Source of the DNA: Serilophus lunatus
Lineage: Eukaryota > Chordata > Aves > Passeriformes > Eurylaimidae
Direction: 5' to 3'
DNA length: 64,000 nt
NCBI GenBank assembly: GCA_013399895.1
Contig: VXBA01001777.1
Span: forward strand, 465,983-529,982
Shown: positions 38,939 to 50,260 of the stretch, one piece after another
Numbering within the stretch: position 1 is the first letter of the stretch
How the letters are laid out: the number at the start of each line of letters is the position of its first letter
Translations under genes and position numbers: made by a program
Notes under the pieces: generated by a model
Seen by the model: only the letters and a program-made list of their open reading frames with translations
Database searches by the model: none
What the model was told of the DNA's origin: nothing

Positions 38939-41900
38939 TGAGGCACACACACATCCAGAGTAGCTCTGCAGACACCAGCCCTGAAGACACTTCAGGATCA
39001 TGAAAGAGAGGCTTCCCCTGGGCTCAAGACTGCTTGGCAAGGAACACTGGCAGTCCTGCTCCCCCAACCTGCTGCTGTTTCCTCAAGGTGTCTTAACTCC
39101 AAGAAATGTCTAACTTACTCTGACGTGGAATGAGGGGTGCACAAAAGCCAGAAGTATCAAGTACTGGACATCTATATAATGTTCTGGAAACATTTTTGGC
39201 AGGAGGTGCAGCACAAACAAAGAGACAGCACTGTTGGGTTGCGTGTTCAGATGCAGGGAATAGGCAGCCAAATGCTCTCCTGAGGGAGAGAAGGGATGGG
39301 GGCCTGATGTGTTTTAGCTCCCAGCATAAAAATAAACCAGATGAATTAGCAGACAGGTAGATTCAGCAGCTTATTATGGCATGTTGAGGAACTAGCTGCT
39401 AGGACAGCTTAGCCATCACATCCATGGGTGTTTCTCAGCCTTGGAGCCACCCTGTCTTCCCTGCTTTCCCAGAGAGCTCAATTCTGCCCTGTGTGACCTT
39501 CATGTGGAGGGATCTGTGCATGCCTGTGCTGCTAAGTCACATTTCAAGCACAATAACAGAGAGGACTGGACCCCTCTGGACCCCTCACACTTGGCACTTA
39601 TCTATATTCCAGCATTTTTGTGCAGTGCAAAAGCAGACTTGGTTTTGCAGATGTTATCTGTACAAGTCCAGAGGATGTTTGCTGAAATCGTGTCTTATTG
39701 ATAAGGACAGAGCTGCCTAGCCAGAGACCTAGTGACGTGCACTGGCTTAATGCTCCTAAAGTCCATGGGATGCTCCTGATTGTTTCTCTCAGACCCATCA
39801 TGGTGAACATACTCTGCACTCCCATCTGGCAGGGGTACCCTCTCACCTATCTATCTCTGCCGTTGGTCCCCAACCTCATCCCACAGTGTCCTCTCCTGTG
39901 TCCTGGGTGAGAATCAGCTCCCAGCCCATGTCTTTGGTGGATGACAGTGACCCTTTGGGGAGCTGCAGCGGATCCCTGCCTTCCTTGAGAGGGCTGGCTG
40001 TGGGCCGAGCACTGCTCCAGTCGAGTGCACAGCAGACTTCCCACGGACTTCAAAGGGAGCATCCTCGATTTTCCAAGGGCGCTGCCTCTGAATCTCAGAC
40101 GTCAAGGATAGAAAAGACCTGTTAGGTCACATCCCGTTCTACCTTCCTGCCAAAGAAAGGCTCTTCTGCACAGGAATATGTCTCAGGAGTGTTCATCTTG
40201 CCTTGCTTCAACTCCTGCCAGCCTAGGGAATCACTGATAAGACCCATGAGACTCTGCAGAGTCCTTTGCAGACTCAACTAACAACCATCCTCTGACTGAA
40301 GCTCTGGTTCTTGCTGCTCCTAGCCCACTTTGTGCTGATCTCCCAAAGCCAAGGATGGTGCCAGTATCCTTGCCTTTCTAGCAGACAGCTGCATTCCTTC
40401 GTATTGGTGTGAAATTTCAGTTGCAGTTCCTTCTAATTCCTTTTAATCATTGTAAATATTGCAGGCAAGATGGTGAGCTGTGCTGCTGCTCAGCAGAGAT
40501 CAGTGAGGTCAGATAAGGGAAATATTTTCACTAACTGCACAGGAACTTGAGCTCTCCCTGGTTCCCTCTGGTTCTGAGTGGACCTGCTCAGCTCCTGTCT
40601 TTGCAGCTGTCCCACCAAAGCACCAAAGTCTATTCAGTTCGGGCATGAGGAGCAGAAAGGTGACAGAAGGAAAGGGCTTGATGCTCACCAGGAGCATGAC
40701 AGATACCTGCTTGCATTACCACCTCCCAAGGATCTGTCTAGTGGAGATTGAGTGGGAGCTGGGAGTGTCGCACCCAAAGTGTCACACCAGCATCTGGCAT
40801 TTTTCCCATTTCTAAAACACTCTCTCTGTTTTGGGTTGGGTTTTGAAGATTTCTTGTCATCCAGGTGTGTCATTGACACCCTTCACTCCGGTTTGTGCAA
40901 ATCTGTCCTCTCTTTCCTGCTGTTATTTATGTTAAAGAAGAGATAATGCCAAAGTTACACACTTGGGGAAGCTTTGACTCTGGATGTGAAATAAGTGGTT
41001 CATTCCTCTCTTAATTTCCCATGTTTAATTCAAAAGGAAACATTAAAATGGCAGGAGCTGAGCCAAGACAGGGAGGGTTCCTGTGAAATAGTTTTTCTAA
41101 CACTGTTACCATGGCAAAAAACCTCTTATCTCTTAACTTTGGTGCCCCGCACCCATTACAGCAATATCTGAGCTGCTCAAGGTGAACCTCTTCCCATGGA
41201 CTTATGGGGCAGCTCCAGTTTGGACTCTGCTGCAGTGGTGTGGGAAAAATGTTGTGTAATCCCAGTTGAGGATTTTGTCAGCTGTGTTAGCATTGAGATC
41301 TTCCTCGCCATTTGGAGCAAACATTCCTACAATTTGGGGTTTTTTTATTTATTTATTTTTCTTTTTTATAAAACACAAAAGAAAGAGCAAAACAGATGAG
41401 GAAAAAAAGACATTAGCCTGCCTTCTTGTGTTGTAACTGGACAGCGTCTGTGCATCAGCCTCAAGGATTTTGTGGTCTATTTTCCTTCCACTCAATTTAA
41501 CTTCCTTCTTGCTCTAATTCTGAAATTATTCCCACATTTCACTGAATCCTTCCATTTTAGTTTCCATCTTGCTTTGTTCTTTCCTGATGCTGTTTGATCT
41601 GGGGTCTTTGCTGCTCTCGTTACGTTGGCGTCGAAAGAGGCTTGAGCATTTCTGCTGCCCAAAGCTCTTGTTTTCAGAGTAACTCAGCTCATTGCATGTG
41701 GGGTCCAGGTACTATGGTCTGAGGGCAGGCACCATTGGTAGGTGCATAAAGCTGGCAAAGGAGTGAAGGCAGGGATTTAGAGAGAGGTTCTTTTCAGGCA
41801 GAAAGGGGCTCTTTGTGGCTCATGACTCCAGCCAGTCCCAACTACCCATCTGATTTCCCCTGGAGCAATGGGGATAACACTTAGCCTTGCCTTTTCCCTG

Positions 41901-41947
41901 ACTCACAGCTTTGTAGAGGGACTTACAGGGTGTATCTTGAACCCCAT

Positions 41948-42013
41948 GGAACACCTGGTGCTGTTTCCAGGAACACCTGGTGCTGTTTCCAGGAACACCT
42001 GGTGCTGTTTCCA
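41948..42013 (+). repeat. Perfect triplicate of a 22-bp unit
   Basis: Three exact head-to-tail copies of a 22-base unit starting GGAACACCTGG and ending TGTTTCCA occupy 41948-41969, 41970-41991 and 41992-42013. The exact identity implies a recent expansion. The unit length is not a multiple of three and no gene is involved. Confidence 0.95.
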
Positions 42014-42119
42014 GCAGAAGGGTCTTGGAAGTGGTTCCATCCCTTTTGGGTTGGTGTTACCAACAGAAACTGTGCAGTGACACTGGATATTCCCAGAGAA
42101 TAAACAGAATCTCTGCGAT

Positions 42120-42186
42120 ATCCCTGCTCATGCAGGGGGAAGTTTGTACTAGGTGACCTTCAAAGGTCAAACTGTCCTATGATCTT
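42120..42186 (+). mobile_element. Very short CR1 3' terminus
   Basis: 'ccctgctcatgcagggggaa' followed by 'actaggtgaccttcaaagg' and 'gtcctatgatct' is the last ~65 bases of a CR1 element. The copy is nearly fully truncated. Confidence 0.7.
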
Positions 42187-42289
42187 GTCTTTTCTGGAGT
42201 ATCAGTAGTAGATGGTGTGTATAAAAAAGGGCCTTTGAAGCGTTTTGGTTCATTTCTGGAGAGGCTGTGTACTGATGGGCACCTCAGCT

Positions 42290-42768
42290 GTCTCACGCCT
42301 CAAATCATGTGTTCAGTTTGGGGCACCTCACTACAAGAAGGACAGCAGAGCTGGGGAAGGGTCTAGAGCACAAGTCTGATCAGGAGAAGCTGAGGGAGCT
42401 GGGGATGTTTAGTTTGGCTTGCAGAAAAGGAGGCTCACACCTTAATGCTCTCTACAACTACCTGAAAGGAGGTTGTAGCCAGATGAGGTTCATTCTCTTC
42501 TCCCTGGTAACAAGTGATAGGACAAGAGGAAATGGCCTCAAGTTGTCCCAGGGAAGGTTTAGATTGGATATTAGAAAAATATCTCCACTAAAAGGGTGGT
42601 CAAGCATTAGAACAGGCTGTCCAGGAAGACAGGGGAGGAACTATCCCTGGAAGCGTTCAAAAAACATGTAGATGTGGTTATAGTTGTGGGCTTGGCAATG
42701 TTTGGTTAATGGTTGGACTTGATGCTCTTAGAGATGTTTTCCAGCCTAAATGGTTCTATGTATCATAC
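42290..42768 (+). mobile_element. CR1 LINE, 3' part, in ATOH8 intron 1
   Basis: The copy shows 'cagtttggggcacctcacta', 'gtctagagcacaagtctgat', 'gataggacaagaggaaatgg' and 'ggttggacttgatgctctta' and ends near 'aaatggttctatgtatc'. This is a CR1 family with 'ttagattggatattag', in sense orientation. Confidence 0.92.
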
Positions 42769-43139
42769 AAGACAAATGGCCCATAGGGTCAACAGTACTA
42801 AATCCACACGCTTGTGGGTAAGGATGATCTGGCTAACTGGTTTGGATTTCCATGAGTACTATGGCAGAGGTCTTCCCTAGGAGCATTTGAAAAAGCTGAG
42901 CAGCTTGTACAGGGGTGTGGATTGGTGATCAGTGGAGAGGTAGGGAACAGTGGGTAGGGAAAAAGGGCCAGTTCCTTCAGGGATGTCACGAGTGGGCAAA
43001 CTGGGGTCTGACTCTGAGCTTAAGTCTGCTTGGAACAGGGGTTTGGGTTGAAGACTTCAAAGGTTCCACTGCCTGACATTGTGATTGTGTAAGCTGTGCT
43101 GAACCTTATGTCTCTAAGTGACTAGGGCATAATATGACA

Positions 43140-43975
43140 GATGAAATACATACATTGCAGACAAAGTAAAGTGGTGCATGTAGGAAAAACCATATCAGAG
43201 TCCACATATGAAATTATAGACCCAGAGCTGACTATTATCTCAGAGAAGGGAGACTTTGGGTTTTCTGTCAATTGTTCAATGGAAGCCTCACATCAGTGTC
43301 TGGTATCACTCACAAATCAAGTCATGAGTTAGGAAAAAAGGAATATTTTAACAAGACAGAGAACATAAGCATCTTAGATAGATGCATCTACAACACAAAT
43401 ACTATATGCTATTCTGATCCTCTCAGCTCCAAAGGGACTAGGAAAGGTTCAAAAAAGAGGAGAAAATATCATCAAAGATATAGGATGGCTTCCACCCCAC
43501 TGTCTGCAAAGGAGTATTGATCTTTTCCTTCTGGAGAAGAGGATGAAGAGATGATAGAGGACTAAGAACGTGTGTTACAGAGGTGGTGAATAAAAATCCG
43601 TCGTCCTCTCTTCTAATATAGGAACTAGGGGACCTCGAGGGAAGACAATAGGAACCAAGTTCATAACAAGCTAAATGAGGAAAAATTTCTATAGACTGGG
43701 GAGAAAAGTTTGCAAAAGGGTGTTGTGGGCGCTCAACTGACAGGAGTTCAGCTTACCAGACCAAGATCTATCAGCTTACCAGAAAAGATCTGTCATGGGC
43801 TGCTAAATACAGGGGTGGCACATCTAGCTGAGGTTGTGGAGTTGACAGTAGTTGGAGCCTGGCAGAATACTTGGATAAGTCTCTATGCCCCAGCTGTTCT
43901 GCTCCTCCCTTGGCATCTGTGTATGGCCACTGTGGGGTTTGTGGAGGGGGTGGACCTGTCTTACCTTATGTAAAG
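43140..43975 (+). mobile_element. Ancient CR1-like LINE, 3' part, in ATOH8 intron 1
   Basis: Old amniote CR1 landmarks are seen: 'aagtggtgcatgtaggaaaa', 'ggaaaggttcaaaaaagagg', 'aggaactaggggacctcga', 'gcaaaagggtgttgtgggc', 'gggctgctaaatacagggg' and 'gtatggccactgtggggt'. It is much more diverged than the CR1 copies next to it, so it should be far older. Confidence 0.7.
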
Positions 43976-44292
43976 TCATGGACATCACTCCAGAGATGAT
44001 CCTGTCTTTGTGCTCCTGTGGAGAAAAGAGAAACTGAGCCGTGAGCATGACAAGACTTGTTAAAAATTCTCCAATCCTAAGCTGAGTGTGACACCCTAGA
44101 GGGATGAGGAGGATGGAGACTGGTAAAGAGGCGGGTGGTAGAGGGACATTGAGGCATTGATGTAGTATGAAAACTTTGACTGATGGGTAGTCAGAAAACC
44201 TGAGGGGCCGGGATGGATTTCAGGTAAATGCCTGGCTCCAGTTTCCCATAGGTGATAGACTCTTGTGCATTAGAGGCTGAATGACCTTTACC

Positions 44293-44335
44293 AATTTTGC
44301 AGACTAGAAAATGAGGTCTCAAGCCTATCAAACTC
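44293..44335 (-). repeat. Weak MIR-like relic, reverse orientation, in ATOH8 intron 1
   Basis: 'ccaattttgcagactagaaa' and 'atgaggtctcaag' resemble the reverse complement of the MIR core. It is short and diverged. Confidence 0.3.
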
Positions 44336-45147
44336 ATATCTCTCTTTCGGCTGGCCATATCAAAGTTGTATCCCTAAAATCGGATCACGATTGAAAAGCA
44401 ATCCACTTTTCTGCAGCAGGAGCTCTATACCGTTCAGTTGTTTCGACACATACTGTTTAGTTTGGATTGTTTGAATGTTTCACATTATACTAGAAATCTT
44501 TAAGGGTAAAGAAATAAATTGCATAGGATACATCCAAGGGCCCTGAACCAGGCTCTGGTTTGGTTTCTTTTGGGGGGCAAGGTATTGTGATGGGGTGTTT
44601 AAGCAGGTAGGAATTACTGCCTCCAGGTCTTTCTCCTTCAACAACGTTATGTTTTTACATGGGTTGGAAGTCACAATCGATGCTATCTGAGCACAAAAAG
44701 ACTGGGTTGTGATATAGTTGTTCATGCCTCCTTATTGTCTCGTTCTTCAAGACCTCTGATGTCGTGAGAGCTACTTGTGGAGAGTAAGTTACTGGGTGGC
44801 ATGGAGGGGCTGCAGGTTTCTGAAAGAAGCAGGGCCTCTGAGAAGTGAACTGAATAGCAGGCAGATGTCCCAGGGTGTATCCTGCCATCACATTTTAAGC
44901 AGAAATGCCCTGCTGAAATCAAGAGACTTCATGCTGCTTTCATCCCCATGGAGATCAGCGGGGGAGTTCTTCTTAAAAACCTGTTGGGACCATATGGGAT
45001 TTTATCGCTAGAGTTTCTATTTATGTTAAAAAAAGAAAATAACTGCTAAGAAAATAACTTACAGTTGTTTTGTCATGCTTCAAGCAAGATATTTTGTTTC
45101 TCTTGCCTAATTTTTAATTATTTCTTTTTCCCTGTTACCCTTTCTAG

Positions 45148-45339
45148 GTTCCCTGCTATTCTTATGGTCAAAAGTTGTCCAAACTGGCCATCTTGAGAAT
45201 AGCCTGTAACTATATCCTTTCCCTGGCCAGACTAGCAGACCTGGATTACAGTGCTGACCACAGTAACATGAGCTTCTCTGAATGCGTGGAGCAGTGCACT
45301 AGGACCTTACAAGCAGAAGGAAGATCTAAAAAAAGGAAG
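45148..45339 (+). CDS. ATOH8: ATOH8 coding exon 2: loop, helix 2 and C-terminal tail
   Basis: This exon encodes 64 codons that continue the ATOH8 bHLH in frame. VPCYSYGQKLSK forms the loop, LAILRIACNYILSLARL is helix 2, and the acidic/polar tail DLDYSADHSNMSFSECVEQ runs to a basic KKRK end. It is bounded by a pyrimidine-rich acceptor ending TTTCTAG and a GTATGT donor, both phase 0. It matches the other vertebrate ATOH8 proteins that I know almost residue for residue, with small tail differences from the mammalian protein (for example Met for Leu after HSN). The start given is the exon boundary, not an initiation codon. If intron 2 were retained, the frame would run on about 60 codons to a stop ending at 45519, through a Lys-rich then hydrophobic stretch with no known domain. 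I regard that as intronic. Confidence 0.96.
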
Positions 45340-45859
45340 GTATGTTACAGTGTCACCCCCGAAATAACGGTAAAAGTTATAAAAGCGGAGAAAAAAGAAA
45401 AAAAATATCCAAAGTATTTTCCTTCCTTTCCCAACCTCGTGAAATTTTCCTGGTTTTATTATGCCTTGCCTTTCTCTTTTGCTTTTTCTTTTTTTTCCTC
45501 CATCTGTCTGATCTTGTAATAACCACATTCCTCCCTAATCAAAAGCTTTTCTCTCCTCCCCGTCCTCCGCGCCTGGATCTTCCCCTCGTTAGTCGCCCAT
45601 CGTGTGTTTCAACACGAGCGTGATCCTATTAAGAGTCATCTTGGGACTGTTACTTGTTAAACCAAACCAACCTTGAGTCGCCTTTTGGAACCCATAAAAC
45701 ACGGTCGCCCGCCTGTGTTTTCTGTTTTGTTTAATCTAACACTTATCTCTGAGAAAAATCCCTCAACAACAAAAAAAAGGTAGCTAATGGAGACATTGTA
45801 TGTATAAACACATTAGTAAGATGTATGACCCGAAGGACATGTGGGTATCTTGAGGAAAC

Positions 45860-46170
45860 AACGTTAAATCTAATTATGCCTTGCATTCCTTTAGGTTACT
45901 TAACACTGAACCAATTAGGTGAAATCATCGTCAAGCGGCGGGAGGAGGAAGCAGAGCGTTCTGCCAGTTTTCCTCTCAGAGAGTGACATGGGTGAATTAA
46001 AGGAGTGATTGATGTCTTTGTTCAGGCTTTTATGACAAAAAGAGTTTTGTAAACTTGAATTGAACTTCCCCCTGCTTTCTGGGCTTGCTTGTCAGGCGGG
46101 ATAATAAATCAGCAGGATTTTAATGGATGAATGGGCAGCTAAGCCGGGGAGCAGGCTCCTTCCCCAGTGT
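45860..46170. promoter_or_regulatory. Candidate enhancer in ATOH8 intron 2
   Basis: About 520 bases after exon 2 lies a repeat-free block with several developmental-factor motifs. These are 'ctaattatgc' and 'ccaattaggtg' (homeodomain), TGATTGAT at 46006-46013 (the classic PBX-HOX composite), directly followed by CTTTGTT at 46016-46022 (SOX-type), and 'ggattttaatgg'. The tight PBX-HOX/SOX spacing is suggestive but not proof of function. Confidence 0.35.
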
Positions 46171-46510
46171 CGTTAAGATCTGCCTCTGATTCGGGCAGGT
46201 TTCCTCACTTTTCCTCCTTTTTAGCCCAACAAATCATCCTGCAGCAATTCAGTTTATAAATAAACACAATAGCACACTCCCTGTCGCTTCCTCTCGCTGT
46301 CACGCACTGTATTTATGGCCCTGGAGCAGCAGTGCCAGGCGGAGACACAGCACTGGTCACCCAGAGCCGACAGCACCACCTGGAACTGGGAGGTGTGGGG
46401 GGAGCTCCTGGGCACAGCCTGAGACTGGGATTTTGTTGTGGGGTCTACAGTGCTGCAGGCAGTGGTAACCCAGGGACACTGATGTGATGCCACCAACCCC
46501 AGGGCAGGAT

Positions 46511-46763
46511 GAGAGTTGGTTCTTGGGTCTTCTCCCCTAGAAGGGGGAGGTAGGAGAGAAAAATTCCATAATTTTTGTGGCTTCAGCAGATTGCTGGTTG
46601 GGGCTTGGGTCCACTCTCCAGGTCAAGAGAGGGAGAAGAAGGGAATGAGTATCCATCTCCAGGCTTTAGGAGGTTGCTAGTTAGGTTTTTGGTCCCCTCC
46701 CAAAGTCAAAACTGGGGGAAAGAAGAGGATAAGCATCCTTTGTGTGGCTTTAGCATATTTCTG
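46511..46763 (+). repeat. Diverged tandem repeat, ~83-bp unit, three copies
   Basis: Three imperfect units start near 46515, 46597 and 46680. Each has, in order, a 'gttgg..cttgggtc'-type start, a 'gg(ga)nag(a)ga' purine stretch, a 'tccat/catcc' box, and a 'ggctttag(c/g)a..ttgctg' end. The spacing is 82-83 bases. Substitutions and small indels separate the copies, so the duplication is old. Confidence 0.6.
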
Positions 46764-47764
46764 GGCTGCTATGCAGGCATTGGGTGCCCAATGGGCTAAG
46801 ACACATTGTCTTGGCTTATGTAAACCAATGCACGCTTAAAGACAGAAAACATGCAGCCAAATTTTAAATGGCTCCAAATCCCAGGGTGTTCACGTCTGAG
46901 GGTTAGGGCTGGGCCCATCCTTAATTTAAAAAATAATTTAAGAATTTAAATAGCCTTCCATTTATGGTGATTGTTCTCTAAAGTTCTCTCCAGAGCAAAT
47001 ACGTGGGGAAAAGCCCTGAGCCCATCAAGAGTGAAACTCTCACAGGGTATCAGCACATCCTGCTTCTCAGCAGGCCACCATTTACCATCAGGAACACCAT
47101 CATCCAGAAGAAAATCTGTCTTCTTGAAGGACACCCTCCCTAACCCTTCTTCAAAGAGCTTTGTACCTGAGGCAGGGTCCTTAATCCCTGCTCTGCTCTA
47201 GCAAGTGCATTTCTGCTGTTTTGGAAAGTCCAAGTATAAGGCAGCCCCGGAGCATGTCGATTCCCTTGGGGATGATAAATGTAATTCTATTACCAGCAGT
47301 ATGGTGGCCATCAGGTGATGGCAAGAGCACGTTCAACTGATACCCCAAACTAGCAGGTACCACTAAGTAACTGGTAATTCACAGTAGGTAGGAGTGGGTG
47401 GGAATGCCAACCCTGATTCAGAGGGCTCATCTTGATATCTTCCTTTCTCCATAAGCCAATCCAATCAATTACTTGTGAGCACAAGAGAGGAAAAGGCTTG
47501 TCAGAGGGAAATTGCAAATGCGGGATGGCTGTGCAGGGACAATCCAAGCTCTGGATGTCAGGTGGTGTGAAGGGATGTCTCTCCTGGGGGGTCTCATGCA
47601 GTCGGCTGGATGAGGATACAATGGCTTGGCCCAAAATCACCGCGCCCTCATTAATGTTGAAATCGGCACGTTTTTGTAAGCTCTGTGTGTTTTTAATCAG
47701 GTCTCTGAAACCACTGCTCACTGAGCAGTTCCTCTGAATTATCGACTTTGGGGTGGTTGTTATT

Positions 47765-47779
47765 TTGTTGTTGTTGTTG
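47765..47779 (+). repeat. (TTG)5 microsatellite
   Basis: Five TTG triplets are followed by a T run in intron 2. Confidence 0.85.
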
Positions 47780-49029
47780 TTTTTTTGAGTTTCCTTTTAT
47801 ATTGTCTCTTAAAAAAAATAAGCAAGCCTGAGCACAGACCTCTGCTCCTTGAGCTCCACCATTGGGTCCACAACACCCTTATCTCCTGTCATCTCCATTT
47901 TATTGTGTCTCTGCCTCTCTCACACATTCTCTCAGCTCTCTGGTTGCGATGTGCTGTGGCACCGTGAGCTTTTCACACAAAAAAGTAGCTGGTTGGAGTT
48001 TGTTTTGGCAGGCAGGGACTCCAGATGTTGCATTTGTGGATTGTGAGTTGCTTTTTGCTTTGTTTTTGAGGGCAAATTATCCGGTGTCCCTTACATTAGG
48101 TTTTTCAGACTTCACTGTTGCAATAGGAAATTTACTGAGTGATTTCCCCCCTACTTTCTACTTCATTTTGTTAATTAGAAAAGTTGGCTTCAGCCTTTCA
48201 AACTTGACTGGAAAAAAAATCCCGTTTTCAGTCCTAACTGCAATTATAAGGTGATTTTAGTTGTTGCAATTGAGACTTGACTGAGGGTGTTTGGTGATGG
48301 GAGATCTCACTTATAAGCAACAACGGAGGCTTCAAATGCTTTTTTCTTAAAAAAGGAAAAAAAAAAGGCTGCCTATGGGGGCAGGGGAGTGAATTCTGGT
48401 GGTAGCTTTAATTTTTTAAAGCTGGCTTTTTTGTGGTTATACAAGTGATCTGGAATAAGCCTTGCCCTTTACCATGCACCCACGTTGCACCACATTGGAG
48501 ATTTGAGTTGTCACATCCTCTGCAGAGCCCCGAGTCCTGTCAGGGCCACACTGATGTCCTGGGAAAAGATGGGGAACTGCCTTTGGCTCTGGCCAGGAGC
48601 ATCTTTCAGCCGTGCTGAGGAGCAACAGTGAAAGAAGTTGGATCAAAAAGGGGAGTCAAAGTTTTCTTATCCCTGATGTACCCTCTTTCTACATGGGACA
48701 TAATCGTGAATGGCTAGAGGTCATCTGAAAGCCTTGATGGATTCTGTAGCTTTTGGGGTCCAGCTTACTTATCATGCAGTCTCTTTTTACAGCCTTTCCA
48801 CCTAGGGGCAAATTCTGGTGCCCTGCAGAAAAGCAGCATTACGGCTCAGGGGGTCGGGTTAGGTTAGGGCTGTAGGATGCGTGTCCAGGGGCTCTCCCTG
48901 AGGACTGGGGTTTGTGGGGTTGCATTGCAGCTCCCCAGAGTCCCCATCCTCACAAGATCCAGCCCAAAATCTATGGGGCAGACCTTATTTCCCCAGCAGG
49001 CAGCACAGACACAGCCCTTCAGTCTACAC

Positions 49030-49400
49030 AGATCAGGATCCGAGCGCTAACAATTGCCCCGTACAGCGCACCCAGCACTGAAAACCCCAAACGCCCATCA
49101 CAAATTTCCTTTTCTTTCCCTTCCCCTCCCCTCTTCGCTCTTGATTAGCCCCCGTGCTAGGCAGCAACATCGCCGCGGCCATGGGAGCTCAGCTGGAGCA
49201 GGGAGGGATGGGTGAGGGATTTTTTTTTTTCCCTTCATCCTCCCCCCATCCCGGCTCTTCTGGCAGTCGCAGACTCCAGATGTTCGGAGCGCGAGCTGGG
49301 AAGTCCTGCTGGCGCCACTTGGGGCAGAGGGCAGGGGAAAGGCACGCGAGCTGGAACCCGGAGTACTCAGTCACTGCAGGACTTGGCGCATTCCCCAGCT
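49030..49400 (+). promoter_or_regulatory. CpG-containing intronic block with a strong AUG context
   Basis: CpG content rises within the AT-rich intron 2. At 49181 an ATG sits in 'cgccgcggccATGggag', a near-ideal initiation context, and a consensus-like donor G|GTGAGG follows at 49212. This could mark an alternative first exon. It is equally compatible with chance in GC-rich DNA. Confidence 0.25.
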
Positions 49401-49679
49401 CGCTGCTGGCACATTCCCCAGCTCTCTCCTGGCCATCTGTTCCAAAAAAACACTTTCAGAACCTCATCATCACTCAGGATACAACACTGCGAGCAGCTGT
49501 TAGCGAGGCAGAAGGAAAAAAAAAAAAAAACAAGAAACACACACATTAAAAAAAAACCAAAACCATGCGAAAGGTCTCTTTGTGAGAGAGGAAACTGGGT
49601 TATGAATAACAGGCGAGCAGTTGGAGCTCAATAAAAGTTTTCGGCTGGAATTTTGTTTCTTGTTTTTGTGACTGCATGT

Positions 49680-50260
49680 GTGGATGAGCACAGACGCAAG
49701 GAATTAAAAATTAAATATACACTTTATAGATATATATATCTTTTCTCAGATAATTAAATGATTTAGAAGCATATATGAAATGAAAAGCCTTTCTGTTTGT
49801 TGCAGTCTGCTGCACTAAAAGGGCCGACATTATGTATGTAATTATTGCATTATATAAAATAGTTATTGTGGTGTTGTGCCATGCCTTGATGCTGCCTCAT
49901 TTCTACTCTGCTAAAAACAGAGCTCCTGCTGTAGGTAACACTTACTCCCACTGAAAAACTGAAAAGAGGGTGTTCTGCAGGCATATTTACTCGCGGGAGT
50001 GAGCAAGTTAAGGGTTTATATTATAAAAGAGGAATGGTAGTGGCAGGCTTGATTTGTACGGCACTGAAACCTTTTGCTTGGAGCATATTTTTTCGATAAC
50101 ACGGTATCATGACTTGTGATTTATTTAGTCAGAGCCCCGAGATAAAGCCACAGCTCCCACCCCCTGGTTTGCACGGATGATCCTGGCTGCCGAGGCTTGC
50201 TGTTATTGATCATCTGATATTGATTATCAGAACCATTCAGAGCCAGCACAGTAAAACCCT
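49680..50260. promoter_or_regulatory. Candidate enhancer block in ATOH8 intron 2
   Basis: The block has AT-rich but complex sequence with no recognised repeat. Motifs include 'cagataattaaatgattta', 'atgtaattattgcatta', 'acttgtgatttatttagtca', 'ccccgagataaagcc' (GATA core) and 'tattgattatcagaac'. About 600 bases look alike in texture to deeply conserved vertebrate enhancers of developmental genes. Confidence 0.35.

Larger units (their letters stand above)
30814..45147 (+). other. ATOH8 intron 1
   Basis: The intron runs from a GTACCT donor to a pyrimidine-rich TTTCTAG acceptor, phase 0, and splits the bHLH between helix 1 and loop. The first 150 bases continue the CpG island. The rest is mostly unique DNA without recognisable coding exons. 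It holds CR1 copies at 37700-38226, 38802-38938, 42120-42186 and 42290-42768, an ancient CR1 at 43140-43975, a 22-bp triplicate at 41948-42013, and weak MIR-like matches at 34190-34340 and 44293-44335. I see nothing identifiable in 30960-34190 or 34340-37700. Confidence 0.85.

Noticed and set aside
40095..40150. Possible CR1 fragment ('gatagaaaagacctgttagg')
   Set aside because: Only one short phrase resembles CR1 and the flanks do not continue it.
45340..45519. Extension of ATOH8 exon 2 through the donor
   Set aside because: A strong GTATGT donor and a matching exon 3 that restores the known KKRKE end make splicing the better reading. Kept only as a possible minor isoform.
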